Assembly (NCBI RefSeq): GCF_009708175.1
Contig: NZ_WMBB01000003.1
Location: forward strand, 124,001 to 188,000
Source of the DNA: Nocardia aurantiaca
Lineage (GTDB): Bacteria; Actinomycetota; Actinomycetes; Mycobacteriales; Mycobacteriaceae
Direction: 5' to 3'
DNA: 64,000 bases
Every line of letters begins with the position of its first letter. The first letter of the stretch is position 1. The notes under the pieces were generated by a model, which was not told the origin of the DNA, did not search any database, and was given only the letters and a program-made list of their open reading frames with translations. A program made the position numbers and the translations under genes. Shown piece by piece: positions 35,303 to 44,488 of this stretch.

Positions 35303-35939
35303 GGATGGTCGTCGCTGGGTTTCCCTGGCGACTGGGAGAAGGTACACCATGGGCCCCCCTTGGAGGCAAATCTGCTGGAAACAATGGCGGGCGGAGGGTG
35401 GGCGCGCGCCCGTAGGGTGGGCGGTGATTCGTTGTCATCCGGGGTTTTCGGCGGGTAAGGCGGGCACGGGAGAGGTGGTCGGTTCCGGCCCTGGCGCGGA
35501 TTCTCACCGATGCGCTCAGTGGGCTGGTGACACTGGCCGGGCGTGGCCGGCCATCGCCGAGGACGGCACGGACGCACTTGCCTGCTACGGGCTCTCTGCC
35601 GCGGAACAGCCGGCGGAACTTGACCTTCTGCACCTCGCAGCAAACCGTCGCCACCGCGGCGATCACCGCGGTGACCCGCGACGCCGTCCCGCCCTGTCCT
35701 CGCCCTCACCCCTGACGGACTCCCACCGTGGTGACCGCCTGCGCCCGCCAATGGGAAATGCCCCGTCCACCCTCATGCGCGCGGTCTGCCCTCGCCCCCG
35801 GCCGATCTTGCCGACGTCCTCACCGGCGCCTGGCCCTGACTCCACACCCGCCTGGACCTCCCCGGGCCATCACCCCGCCGCTGACCTCAACCCCTCGGAC
35901 AATCTCCCCGAGCCTTGTCCGATACCCCGAGAACGGGAT
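35303..35939. other. Gene-free interval between tRNA-Ala and ctpJ
   Basis: About 640 bases. Several overlapping open frames exist on both strands because the GC content is very high, but none has recognisable motifs, a signal peptide or a ribosome site. No integrase, direct repeat of the tRNA 3' end or insertion sequence was seen here. Confidence 0.5.
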
Positions 35940-37913
35940 TCACGCCGCACCTGGCAATTCTGGCGCTGACCGCCGCCAGACCGCACGACGCAGCAGGCGC
36001 AGGCCATTGAGGCCGACGATCACGGTGGAGCCCTCATGACCGGCGACACCCAGCGGCAGGGGCAGAGTGCCGGCCAGGTCCCAGATCACCAGGACCGCAA
36101 TGAAGGTCGCGGCGATCACCAGATTCGCCACCACGACGCGGCGGGCACGGCGGGACAGGGCGATGACCGTGGGGACTGCGGTGAGGTCGTCGCGGACCAC
36201 AATGGCGTCGGCGGCGTGGAGGGTGAGGCCGGAACCGGCTCCGCCCATGGCGATTCCAGTGTCGGCGGCGGCCAGTGCGGGAGCGTCGTTGATGCCGTCG
36301 CCGACCACGGCCACGCGGTGACCCTCCGATCGGAGTTCGGTGACGGCGGCGACCTTCTGATCCGGGAGGAGGCCGCCGCGGACGTCATGGAGGCCGACGG
36401 CGGCAGCGAGGCGCGCGGCGGCGGGCTGGTTATCGCCGGTCAGCAGGACCGGGGTGGAACCGGTGACCCGGGTGGTGTGCTCAACGGCTACGGCCGCCTC
36501 CGGACGACGTTGATCGGTGAGGGCGAGCACACCGATCGGACGCCCCTCAGAGGTCACCACGACCGCCGTGAAACCCTTCTCCTGCAACGTATTCGTCACC
36601 GTGCGAGCGCACCGCTCCACCGCCTCATTGCCGGCGCCGAGCATCGCCGCCGGCGAGCCGGCCGCGATGCGGCATCCGCCGATCCAGGCACTGACACCGC
36701 TGCCGGGTTCAGCGACGAATCCCTCGGCGGTAGGGAGCTGCTGCCCGTCAGCTCGCGCCGCGCGCACGATGGCCGCCGCGAGCGGGTGCTCGCTGTCGAC
36801 CTCGACGGCCGCGGCCAGCCGCAGTACCTCCGCTTCACTGAAATCCAGATCGACACTGCGGATTTCGTCGACATGCGGCATGCCCCGGGTCAGAGTGCCT
36901 GTCTTGTCGAAGGCGACCCGGGTGGTCGCGCCCAGCCGCTCCATCACCACCGCCGACTTGACCAGCACGCCGTGCCGTCCGGCATTGGCGATGGCGGCCA
37001 GCAGCGGCGGCATGGTGGCCAGCACCACCGCGCACGGGGAGGCGACGATCATGAAGGTCATGGCGCGCAACAACGCCCGCTGCAGCGAGTCGCCGAAGGC
37101 GAGCGGAGTCGCGAACACGGCGAGGGTGACCGCGACCATGCCGATCGAATAGCGCTGCTCCACCTTCTCGATGAACAGCTGCGTGCGCGCCTTGGTCCGC
37201 CCGGCCTGCTCGACCAGCATGGCGATGCGCGCCACCACCGAATCCTCGGCGCGGCGGTCCACCCGGATCCGCAGGGCCCCGGTGCCGTTCAGGGTTCCGG
37301 CGAATACCTCGTCGCCGGCGGTCTTGTCGACGGGCAGCGGCTCGCCGGTAATCGTGGCCTGACCCACCTCACTGCCGCCGTCGATCACCGTGGCGTCGGC
37401 GGCGATTCGCTCGCCGGGGCGGACCAGGACCACATCGCCGACGCTCAGGTCAGCGGCGCGCACGGTCTCCTCGCCGCCGGCCGTGAGCCGGGTCGCGGTC
37501 TCGGGCGCGAGGTCGAGCAGGCCGCGCACCGAATCCTCGGTGCGTGCGGTGGCCAGCGCCTCCAGGGCCCCGGAGGTCGCGAAGATGACGATCAGCAGCG
37601 CGCCGTCGGTGATCTGCCCGATGGCCGCCGCACCGAGGGCCGCCACCACCATGAGCAGATCGACGTCGAGGGTCTTCTCGCGCAGGGCCCGGAATCCGAC
37701 CGAACCCGGCTCCCACCCGCCCGCGGCGTAGCAGGCCAGATACAGCCCCCACCACAACCAGGCGGGCGCACCGGCCAGTTGCGCGGCCAGCCCGAGCAGG
37801 AACAGCGCGACCGCCAGTGCGGCCCATCGCATCTCGGGCAGCGCGAACAACCGCGTCCGGCGCACCGCCGCCTCCGGCTGTGCGGAAATCTGCACCGGGG
37901 TCGCCACGACCAC
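35940..37913 (-). CDS. ctpJ: P1B-type metal-transporting ATPase, CtpJ-like (Ni/Co)
   Basis: 657 residues without an N-terminal metal-binding domain. Motifs in order: TITGEPLPVDK (actuator), the membrane VASPCAVVLAT (SPC), phosphorylation site DKTGTLTRG, SEHPLAAAIV, GDGINDAPALA, and the last helix HEGSTVIVGLNGLRLL. SPC with HEGxT is typical of the Co/Ni-exporting P1B-4 group. It is divergent from nmtR across a perfect operator, the same arrangement as M. tuberculosis ctpJ/nmtR, so Ni2+/Co2+ efflux is the likely role. Confidence 0.9.
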   Translation of the reverse strand: MVVATPVQISAQPEAAVRRTRLFALPEMRWAALAVALFLLGLAAQLAGAPAWLWWGLYLACYAAGGWEPGSVGFRALREKTLDVDLLMVVAALGAAAIGQITDGALLIVIFATSGALEALATARTEDSVRGLLDLAPETATRLTAGGEETVRAADLSVGDVVLVRPGERIAADATVIDGGSEVGQATITGEPLPVDKTAGDEVFAGTLNGTGALRIRVDRRAEDSVVARIAMLVEQAGRTKARTQLFIEKVEQRYSIGMVAVTLAVFATPLAFGDSLQRALLRAMTFMIVASPCAVVLATMPPLLAAIANAGRHGVLVKSAVVMERLGATTRVAFDKTGTLTRGMPHVDEIRSVDLDFSEAEVLRLAAAVEVDSEHPLAAAIVRAARADGQQLPTAEGFVAEPGSGVSAWIGGCRIAAGSPAAMLGAGNEAVERCARTVTNTLQEKGFTAVVVTSEGRPIGVLALTDQRRPEAAVAVEHTTRVTGSTPVLLTGDNQPAAARLAAAVGLHDVRGGLLPDQKVAAVTELRSEGHRVAVVGDGINDAPALAAADTGIAMGGAGSGLTLHAADAIVVRDDLTAVPTVIALSRRARRVVVANLVIAATFIAVLVIWDLAGTLPLPLGVAGHEGSTVIVGLNGLRLLRRAVWRRSAPELPGAA

Positions 37914-37961
37914 AGACCACCTCCATCACGATCATTGACCGTCGTGACGATACCAGAACAT

Positions 37962-37977
37962 ATGAAGACGTCTTCAT
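37962..37977. promoter_or_regulatory. NmtR (ArsR/SmtB) operator
   Basis: ATGAAGACGTCTTCAT is a perfect 16-base palindrome in the 98-base gap between ctpJ and nmtR. The ATATGAA-x6-TTCAT form is the standard ArsR/SmtB 12-2-12-like site. Binding by NmtR would repress both divergent genes until Ni or Co is in excess. Confidence 0.8.
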
Positions 37978-38011
37978 GTGTATGAAATTCCTCGAGGTAC
38001 CCTCCTGTGTC

Positions 38012-38371
38012 ATGGGACATGGCGTCGAGGGCCGCGATCGGCCGACGGCACGGCTGGACGCCGAGGCCGCCGCCCATGTCGCCACCACCCTGCAGGCGCT
38101 GGCCACCCCCAGCCGGCTACTGATCCTCAGCGAGCTGCGGCAGGGTCCGCTCCCCGTCACCGAACTGGCCTCGTCGATCGGCATGGAGCAGTCGGCGGTC
38201 TCGCACCAGTTGCGGCTGCTGCGCAATCTCGGGCTCGTCGTCGGCACTCGGACGGGCCGCAGCATCGTCTACAGCCTGTACGACAACCACGTTGCCCAGC
38301 TGCTCGACGAAGCCATCTACCACAGCGAACACCTTCGTCTGGGTCTCGCCGACCGTCCGACCACCGCCTGA
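38012..38371 (+). CDS. nmtR: Ni/Co-sensing ArsR/SmtB repressor NmtR
   Basis: 119 residues. The N-terminus MGHGVEGRDRP is the one known for mycobacterial NmtR, whose amino terminus and His3 bind nickel. The winged helix has ELASSIGMEQSAVSHQLRLL. Helix 5 holds the metal site D91-x-H93-x10-H104-xx-H107. The extra C-terminal His residues recalled from the M. tuberculosis protein (109 and 116) are Arg and Pro here. In-frame ATGs at 37976 and 37982 overlap or abut the operator, so 38012 is preferred. Represses ctpJ by inference. Confidence 0.92.
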   Translation: MGHGVEGRDRPTARLDAEAAAHVATTLQALATPSRLLILSELRQGPLPVTELASSIGMEQSAVSHQLRLLRNLGLVVGTRTGRSIVYSLYDNHVAQLLDEAIYHSEHLRLGLADRPTTA

Positions 38372-38372
38372 C

Positions 38373-38394
38373 CGAGACGTGCCCGGGCGTCTCG
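38373..38394 (+). terminator. Terminator hairpin after nmtR
   Basis: CGAGACG and CGTCTCG arms flank TGCCCGGG, starting two bases after the nmtR stop. No long T tract follows. Confidence 0.6.
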
Positions 38395-38579
38395 AATCAG
38401 CGCGGAAATGCCTTCCCCGCAACAGCCGATGCCGCTTACGCGACCGCGAGAGCCACGATGACGAGAAACGCTGCGAGGCAGGGCGATCCGGCATCCGCGG
38501 TGTACGCGGAAGCGAAGGCGATCGGTGCCGGTCCGATTCACCCCGTGAGCCGCGGAGCCGTCCCGGAACCGCTCGGCGG

Positions 38580-39911
38580 TCAGTTCGGAGCGAGAGCGCC
38601 GGAGTGGTAGCTGACGGTGGGACTCCAGAGGAAGAAGCCGTTGTATCCGGCCGCGTAGGTGGCGTCGATCTGCGCCTTCACCTCCGCGTCCCCGTACGCC
38701 ACGCCGAGGCTGAAGTCCTGCAGCCACGGGATGATCTGGGTGTTGGTGCCCGCCGTGCGCGCCCGGAAGTCCTGTAGCGAGCGGAAGATGATGTCGTACG
38801 GCTGGGCGTTCGGGTTGGCGACATCGTATTCGCCGGAGTGCCAATGGCTCGGGTAGAGCATCGGGGCCAGGAAATCGGTGTAGCGCGCCATGGACGGGAT
38901 GTCCTGGGCGATCTCGTCGGGGCGGGTGGCGGCGATGCCGAAGACGGCGGCGCTCAGGGAGGCTCCGGCCTCGTGTACGGGATCGCGGCAGTCGCGCAGG
39001 AAGGTGGCGATGGAATCGGAGGGCGATTCGGTGAGGCCGGGGAACTGCATGCCCGCGAGGTTGCCGTCGGGGCGGCGGATGTAGTCGTACATGACACCGT
39101 CGAAACCGAGTCGGGCGGCCTCGATCGCGAGATCCCGGTTATAGGAGCGAATTTCGGGGCTGGCGAAGTTGGTGAAGGCGATCGCTCCGTAGCCGCTGGA
39201 GTACGGCTGGCCGGATGAGTTCTGGATCACCCAGTCGGGGTGGCCGTTGTGCCAGGCCCAGGAGGCCAGGGTGGGATCGCGGAAGGCGACGATGCGGCCG
39301 ACCACCTTGATGCCCATGTCGTGCAGCTGCTTCAGCGCGGTCGCGGCATCGTAAATCGTGCTGGCGGCGCCGGATTCACGGGCGAGCGGCACCTGCGAGT
39401 CGTAGCCGACCATGCCGTCCTCGTCCTTGATATCGAGTTGGACGGTGTCGATGCGACCCTCGCGGGCCATATCCAGGACTGCCTCGCGCATGGGGTCGTA
39501 GGCCCAGGCGTAGGCGGTGACGTGGACGGCGCGGATGCGCGGGAGCGCCACCCCCACTTGCAGTGGGGTGGTGGCCTTCTCGCCCGCCGCACCGATGGCC
39601 ACGACGGTGGTGTCGACGGGTGCGTGCGGTAGCTGGATCTCGAAGGAGCCGTCCTTGGCGGGCCGCGCCGTCCGGTCGCCGATGGTCACCTGCTCGGCGC
39701 CGATCGCCCTGCCGCGCACCATCACCGGATCCCGGTAGGAGGTCGCGGCGGCCGGCGGGACCAGTTCCAGGCGGGGCGGCTGTGTTTCGGCATTGGCGGC
39801 CGAGGGGCGGCTGCGGCCGAAAACGAACACCACCGCGGTGAGCCCCAACACCAGCACCGCGCCGACCGCGAGCAGGGCGGACCGCCTGCGGCGGATCGAC
39901 CGGAGTCGCAT
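38580..39911 (-). CDS. Putative glycoside hydrolase, DUF4015 type, membrane-anchored
   Basis: 443 residues from the ATG at 39911. One N-terminal helix (about residues 8-27) follows a basic start and would anchor or export it. A short beta domain (residues 40-120) precedes a TIM-barrel-like region with VHVTAYAWAYDPMREAV, DTVQLDIKDEDGMVGYDSQV, LGFDGVMYDYIRRPDG and LAPMLYPSHW. These strand-end acidic motifs are typical of the DUF4015 glycoside-hydrolase-like family. Substrate unknown. A TTG at 39929 or GTG at 39926 could be an earlier start. Confidence 0.85.
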   Translation of the reverse strand: MRLRSIRRRRSALLAVGAVLVLGLTAVVFVFGRSRPSAANAETQPPRLELVPPAAATSYRDPVMVRGRAIGAEQVTIGDRTARPAKDGSFEIQLPHAPVDTTVVAIGAAGEKATTPLQVGVALPRIRAVHVTAYAWAYDPMREAVLDMAREGRIDTVQLDIKDEDGMVGYDSQVPLARESGAASTIYDAATALKQLHDMGIKVVGRIVAFRDPTLASWAWHNGHPDWVIQNSSGQPYSSGYGAIAFTNFASPEIRSYNRDLAIEAARLGFDGVMYDYIRRPDGNLAGMQFPGLTESPSDSIATFLRDCRDPVHEAGASLSAAVFGIAATRPDEIAQDIPSMARYTDFLAPMLYPSHWHSGEYDVANPNAQPYDIIFRSLQDFRARTAGTNTQIIPWLQDFSLGVAYGDAEVKAQIDATYAAGYNGFFLWSPTVSYHSGALAPN

Positions 39912-40034
39912 GAGCAACGTACACACCAACTTCCACTGACAGCTGTTGGCATCACTATCGCGCCTGCGCGGAGGCGTCGGCCGTTTTTCGGCGAGATCCC
40001 CTCAAAACCGTTGTCGCCGCGTAGCGTTGCGGCA

Positions 40035-41036
40035 ATGAAGGCGTCGACGACGCTGCGGATGGTCGCGGCGGCGCTGCTGTGCGTTACCGCCACCGCATGC
40101 GGAGCAACCACCGCCACCGTGCCACGTCCGCCGGCCGCGTCGGCATCGCCACCGACCACCGAGCCTCCGGATCCGGCCGCGGTAGCCGCCAATGAGCTGG
40201 GCCAGATCCCGATTCTCATGTACCACCGCATCGAAGCCGATCCCGGCAGCGAATACGACCAGACGCCAATGAGATTCACCTCCGAACTGGAGCGCCTCTA
40301 CACCGACGGCTACCGCCCGATCACCGTCGCCCGGTACCTCTCCGGCGTGATCGACCTACCCGCGGGCACCCACCCGGTGGTCCTCACCTTCGACGACTCC
40401 ACCCGCACCCAGCTGACCCTCACCGATTCCGGCGACCCCACACCCGAGTGCGCGGTCGGCCTGCTCGAGCAATTCCATTCCCGCCACCCGGATTTCGCCG
40501 CCACCGCCACCTTCTACGTCAATAACGACCCCTTCGGTGACGACCCTCGCGCCCTGCCGTGGCTAATCCGCCACGGCTACGACATCGGCGCTCACACCGC
40601 GACCCACCCCAACCTCGCGCACCTCTCCCCCACCGACGTCCAGCGCGAACTGGTCCAGAACGTGCGCGCCATCACCACCGCCGCCCCCGACGCCCCCATC
40701 CACTCCATGGCCCTCCCCCTCGGCGTCTATCCGACGGACCACGCGCTGGCCGCCTCCGGCGCCTGGGACGGCACCCCCTACACCTTCGAAGCCGTGCTCC
40801 TCGTAGGCGCCAACCCCGCCCCCTCGCCCGTCACCACCTTCGATCCCATGGCGATCCCCCGAGTCCGCTCCGGCCGCGACCCGGTTCCCTTCGACTCCAC
40901 CTACTGGCTCGACTGGCTCGCCGCCCACCCCGCCGCCCGTTACACCTCCGATGGCGACCCCACCCGCCTCTCCTTCCCCCGCCCCCTCACCGACCAGCTG
41001 GCCCCCCGCTGGTCCCCTGCCGCTCAGCCCTACTGA
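40035..41036 (+). CDS. Polysaccharide deacetylase family lipoprotein
   Basis: 333 residues. The N-terminus has a lipoprotein signal with the lipobox TATAC (Cys about residue 22), then a Pro/Thr linker. The NodB-like domain contains ILMYHRI, the metal-binding TFDDS and HTATHPNLAHLS motifs. It would act outside the membrane, removing acetyl groups from a polysaccharide or peptidoglycan-like substrate. It is divergent from the glycoside hydrolase, with about 120 bases between them, so coordinated envelope remodelling is possible. Confidence 0.88.
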   Translation: MKASTTLRMVAAALLCVTATACGATTATVPRPPAASASPPTTEPPDPAAVAANELGQIPILMYHRIEADPGSEYDQTPMRFTSELERLYTDGYRPITVARYLSGVIDLPAGTHPVVLTFDDSTRTQLTLTDSGDPTPECAVGLLEQFHSRHPDFAATATFYVNNDPFGDDPRALPWLIRHGYDIGAHTATHPNLAHLSPTDVQRELVQNVRAITTAAPDAPIHSMALPLGVYPTDHALAASGAWDGTPYTFEAVLLVGANPAPSPVTTFDPMAIPRVRSGRDPVPFDSTYWLDWLAAHPAARYTSDGDPTRLSFPRPLTDQLAPRWSPAAQPY

Positions 41037-41428
41037 TCGGTCCCGCTCAGCAGCCGAGGCGGCCGGTCGTCGTGTGCGTCGGATACGGTGCCGGCCACGG
41101 GTGATGCGCCGCGCTGACTCGCGCCGGCGGCCGCCACCATGACCACCCCCGCCGCGACGACGACTTCCCGGCACCCAACATGATCGAGATTCATCATGAC
41201 CTCGAATGCTCGGCACGGTGGTGATCATGAAACGGTGCAGGACCTGATTCGGCTCGATGATGCGGCCGCGGGGGTGCGTGTCACGGTGGTGATCGTCTTC
41301 CACGTACGCCGGGCCCGCCACGTCGAGGACGCCCTGCTGCCGCAGCGAGTGCCGGCCGCCGTGTGCCCATCAGCCGAAGCCCTTCGGCTTTGGCTCCTGA
41401 TCCGCTACCGCACGCGATACTGTTCGGT
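41037..41428. other. Gene-free interval with hairpin
   Basis: About 390 bases. A 78-codon plus-strand frame (41196-41432) exists but shows no family features. The only notable structure is the hairpin at 41372-41389. Confidence 0.4.
41372..41389 (+). terminator. Hairpin with short T run upstream of FtsW/RodA gene
   Basis: AGCCGAAG and CTTCGGCT are perfect arms around CC and are followed by TTGG. As a plus-strand terminator it would end transcription from the deacetylase side just before the next gene. It also argues against a start at 41363. Confidence 0.55.
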
Positions 41429-42880
41429 GTGAGCGCATTTCGGCACAGCCCTCCCCCGGCGAAGTCGAGAGGGCGTGTTCCGCGCAATGCCGAGTTGCTA
41501 CTGTGCGTGGCCGCACTGGCCCTCATCGCCTTCGCGTACCTGGCCATGACCTCGGCCACCGCCAATGGCTTCGACGGCCAGAGTGTGCGCGCTCTCGGCG
41601 TTTTCACCGTCTTCGTCCTGGTCACCCACCTGGCCGTGCGCCGCTGGGCCCCCGCCGCCGATCCGGTGCTGCTGCCGTGCGTGGTGCTGCTGAACGGCCT
41701 CGGCCTGGTGCTCATCGACCGACTGGACCGTGCCGAGGCGATGAAGGCGAAGAACGCGGGCGAGCCCATCCCGTCCTCGGACTCGGCGCATCAGCTCATC
41801 TGGACCGCCCTGGGCATGCTGTTGTTCGTGCTGGTGCTGGTCTTCGTACCCGACCACACCAAACCCGCGCGCTACGGCTACACCTGCGGGCTGGCCGGGG
41901 TGGTCGCCCTGCTCATTCCGGCCCTGCTGCCCTCGCGGTTCAGCGAGGTCAACGGCGGCAAGAGCTGGATCCTGATCAGCGGGTTCTCGATTCAGCCCGG
42001 TGAGTTCGCCAAGGTGCTGATCATCATCTTCGTGGCCGCCTTCCTGGTCGCCAACCGGGACCTGTTCACCATCGCGGGAAAACGCTTCCTGGGCATGACC
42101 TTCCCGCGCCTGCGGGATCTGGCCCCGCTGCTGCTGGTCACCTTCGTCGCGGTGCTGGTGCTGGTGTACGAGAAGAACCTGGGCTTCTCGCTGCTGGTCT
42201 TCGGCACGGTGCTGGCCATGATGTACATCGCCACCGGGCGGGCGTCGTGGCTGATCGTCGGCCTGGCCATGTTCTCGGTCGGCGCGATCATCGCCTATCA
42301 GCTGTTCGGGCACGTACGGGTGCGCGTGCAAGTGTGGCGGGACCCGTTCGCCACGTATTACACGACCGGATACCAGATCTCGCAGGGCCTGTTCGGCATG
42401 GGCACCGGCGGGCTGGCCGGGACCGGGCTGGGCAGCGGGCGGCCGCAGGACGTGCCGTTCGCCGGGACCGACTTCATCATCTCCACCATCGGCGAGGAGC
42501 TGGGGCTGATCGGCCTGGCCGCGGTGCTGGCGCTGTTCCTCATCCTGTGTATCCGGGGTTTCAGCGCCGCCCTCACCACCCGCGACGCCTTCGGCAAGCT
42601 GCTCGGCGGCGGGCTGGCGTTCTCGATCGGCTGGCAGTTGTTCGTGGTCGTCGGCGGTGTCACCAAACTGATTCCGCTGACCGGTCTCACCACGCCGTTC
42701 ATGTCCTACGGCGGTTCCTCGCTGCTGGCCAACTACATCATTCTGGCGTTGCTCATCCGCATCTCCGCCGACGCTCGCTCGGCCCCGCCGCCACCCACCC
42801 GGCCCACGCCGGTGGTCCCGCCGATCGCGGACGCCATGACCGAACACGTGTCCCGCCGCCGGCTGCCGCGCCGTCACTGA
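41429..42880 (+). CDS. SEDS family FtsW/RodA-like peptidoglycan polymerase
   Basis: 483 residues from GTG, about ten membrane helices. Family motifs are GGKSWILISGFSIQPGEFAK, the loop containing GTDFIISTIGEELGLIG, and TGLTTPFMSYGGSSLLANYI near the C-terminus. SEDS proteins polymerise glycan strands from lipid II with a partner class B PBP. No PBP, pknB or division gene is adjacent, so this is an extra, isolated copy. The start is inferred from its position after the hairpin; no strong Shine-Dalgarno is seen. Confidence 0.88.
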   Translation: MSAFRHSPPPAKSRGRVPRNAELLLCVAALALIAFAYLAMTSATANGFDGQSVRALGVFTVFVLVTHLAVRRWAPAADPVLLPCVVLLNGLGLVLIDRLDRAEAMKAKNAGEPIPSSDSAHQLIWTALGMLLFVLVLVFVPDHTKPARYGYTCGLAGVVALLIPALLPSRFSEVNGGKSWILISGFSIQPGEFAKVLIIIFVAAFLVANRDLFTIAGKRFLGMTFPRLRDLAPLLLVTFVAVLVLVYEKNLGFSLLVFGTVLAMMYIATGRASWLIVGLAMFSVGAIIAYQLFGHVRVRVQVWRDPFATYYTTGYQISQGLFGMGTGGLAGTGLGSGRPQDVPFAGTDFIISTIGEELGLIGLAAVLALFLILCIRGFSAALTTRDAFGKLLGGGLAFSIGWQLFVVVGGVTKLIPLTGLTTPFMSYGGSSLLANYIILALLIRISADARSAPPPPTRPTPVVPPIADAMTEHVSRRRLPRRH

Positions 42881-42967
42881 CCCGCATCGCGGTCCGTGCC
42901 ACCTGCGAATCGCGGCGCATCCGCGAATTGGTCCGCCGGAATCCTCCTCCCCCACTAGCTTTCGAGA

Positions 42968-43681
42968 TCAGCGGAGCGCGACGGGGATGCGCTCGGTGAT
43001 CCGGCGCGTGTGCGACCGCAGAGTCAGGCAGAGGGTGAGCCAGCATGCGCCGATGAGCCACCCGGCCAGGACGTCGGTCGGCCAGTGCACGCCGAGGTAG
43101 AGGCGGGACAGGCCGACCGCCACGACGAACAGGGCCGCCAGGCTGATCACCAGAACGCGGGTGACGCGCCTGGACAGGGTGGGCAGGACGACGGCCACCA
43201 GAATGCCGACCGCGACCGTTGAACCCAGCGCGTGACCGGACGGGTAGGAGTGATTGGTCTCGGTGACCAAGTGGTCGATCACCGGGGGCCGATCGCGGCC
43301 GATGAGGAGTTTGCCGACGAAGACGAGCAGTCCCGCACCGGCGGCCGCCACGGCGATGAGGACCGCTTGTTCCCAATACTTGCGCCACGCCAGCAGGACG
43401 CAGCCGAGGATCGAATAGATCGCCACCGAGGTGGTGTCCCCGGCCGTGCTGACCGCCTTGGCGAGCGTGGTCCAAGTGCTGGTGCGCTGGTCGATGAACC
43501 ACTGCAACCAGGTCGAATCCGGTCCGGCCGGACCGCTGCACCAGACCACCGCGCAGGTGATGACGACGATGGCCACCGCCAGCGCCAGCGCGACGAGCAT
43601 GCCGGTGAGCGTGTGGTCGTGGAGCCTGGCCGGGGGTTTCGCCGTGGGTGCTTCCTTCTGTGCGGATGGTGTGGACAGCAT
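42968..43681 (-). CDS. PAP2 superfamily phosphatase
   Basis: 237 residues, about six membrane helices. All three lipid phosphate phosphatase motifs are present: KLLIGRDRP, YPSGH and SRLYLGVHWPTD. Enzymes of this type dephosphorylate undecaprenyl pyrophosphate, phosphatidic acid or other lipid phosphates on the outer face of the membrane. It is convergent with the FtsW/RodA gene and divergent from the response regulator, whose system may sense envelope state. Confidence 0.9.
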   Translation of the reverse strand: MLSTPSAQKEAPTAKPPARLHDHTLTGMLVALALAVAIVVITCAVVWCSGPAGPDSTWLQWFIDQRTSTWTTLAKAVSTAGDTTSVAIYSILGCVLLAWRKYWEQAVLIAVAAAGAGLLVFVGKLLIGRDRPPVIDHLVTETNHSYPSGHALGSTVAVGILVAVVLPTLSRRVTRVLVISLAALFVVAVGLSRLYLGVHWPTDVLAGWLIGACWLTLCLTLRSHTRRITERIPVALR

Positions 43682-43765
43682 GTCACCGAGATTGCCACGG
43701 TGTCGCTGAGAGCACGTTGAGAGCCCGGTCCCGGGCCGTACCGCAGGGTCGGGCATGCTGGTGCC

Positions 43766-44488
43766 GTGCGGGTGCTGGTGGTCGAGGACGAGGAGCGGCT
43801 GGCGCGGACGATTCAGCGTGGACTCGAGCTCGAGGGATTCGTGGTGCAGCTCGCTCACACCGGGACCGACGGGCTGTGGGCGGCGACCGAGGACAGCTTC
43901 GACGTGATCGTGCTCGACATCATGCTGCCGGGCCTGAGCGGCTACGAGGTGCTGCGCCGGTTGCGCGCGCGCGACGTGACCACCCCGGTTCTCATGCTGA
44001 CCGCCAAGGACGGCGACTACGAGCAGGCCGACGCGCTCGACCTCGGCGCCGACGACTACCTGACCAAGCCCTTCTCCTTCGTGGTGCTCATCGCCCGGTT
44101 GCGCGCGCTGCTGCGCCGCCGGGTCCCGCAGCAGCCGTCCGTGCTGTCGGCGGGCGACCTGGTGCTGGACCCCGCACGGCGGACGGTGCGACGCGGCGAC
44201 ACCGACCTCACCCTGACCCCGCGCGAGTTCGGGCTCCTGGAATTCCTGTTGCGGCACAAGGGCTTGGCGCTGACCAAGATCGAGATCCTGCGCAATGTAT
44301 GGGACGCCCACTACGACGGCCCGGAGAATGTGGTCGAGGTGTACATCGGCTACCTGCGCAAGAAGATCGACGCGCCGTTCGGCAGCGCCAGCATCGAGAC
44401 GCTACGGGGTGTCGGCTACCGGATGGTCGACCCCGACCGGGCCGGCGACGGGCAGGTCGATGACGAATCGCGCACCGCCCCAAGGTGA
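43766..44488 (+). CDS. OmpR/PhoB family response regulator
   Basis: 240 residues. The receiver has the acidic pair in VVEDEERLA, the phospho-acceptor D51 (VIVLDIMLPG) and K in DYLTKPF. The C-terminal winged helix has LTLTPREFGLLEFLLRHKG and VEVYIGYLRKKID. The partner kinase is most likely the one encoded on the other strand, since the two 3' ends overlap by 87 bases. Start is GTG. Confidence 0.95.
   Translation: MRVLVVEDEERLARTIQRGLELEGFVVQLAHTGTDGLWAATEDSFDVIVLDIMLPGLSGYEVLRRLRARDVTTPVLMLTAKDGDYEQADALDLGADDYLTKPFSFVVLIARLRALLRRRVPQQPSVLSAGDLVLDPARRTVRRGDTDLTLTPREFGLLEFLLRHKGLALTKIEILRNVWDAHYDGPENVVEVYIGYLRKKIDAPFGSASIETLRGVGYRMVDPDRAGDGQVDDESRTAPR

Noticed and set aside
35230..35939. Genomic island attachment site at tRNA-Ala
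   Set aside because: No integrase, no direct repeat of the tRNA end and no mobility gene were seen on either side.
36036..37985. 649-codon plus-strand open frame opposite ctpJ
   Set aside because: Antisense shadow of a high-GC gene; its product is repetitive Gly/Arg/His text without domains, while the minus strand encodes a textbook P-type ATPase.
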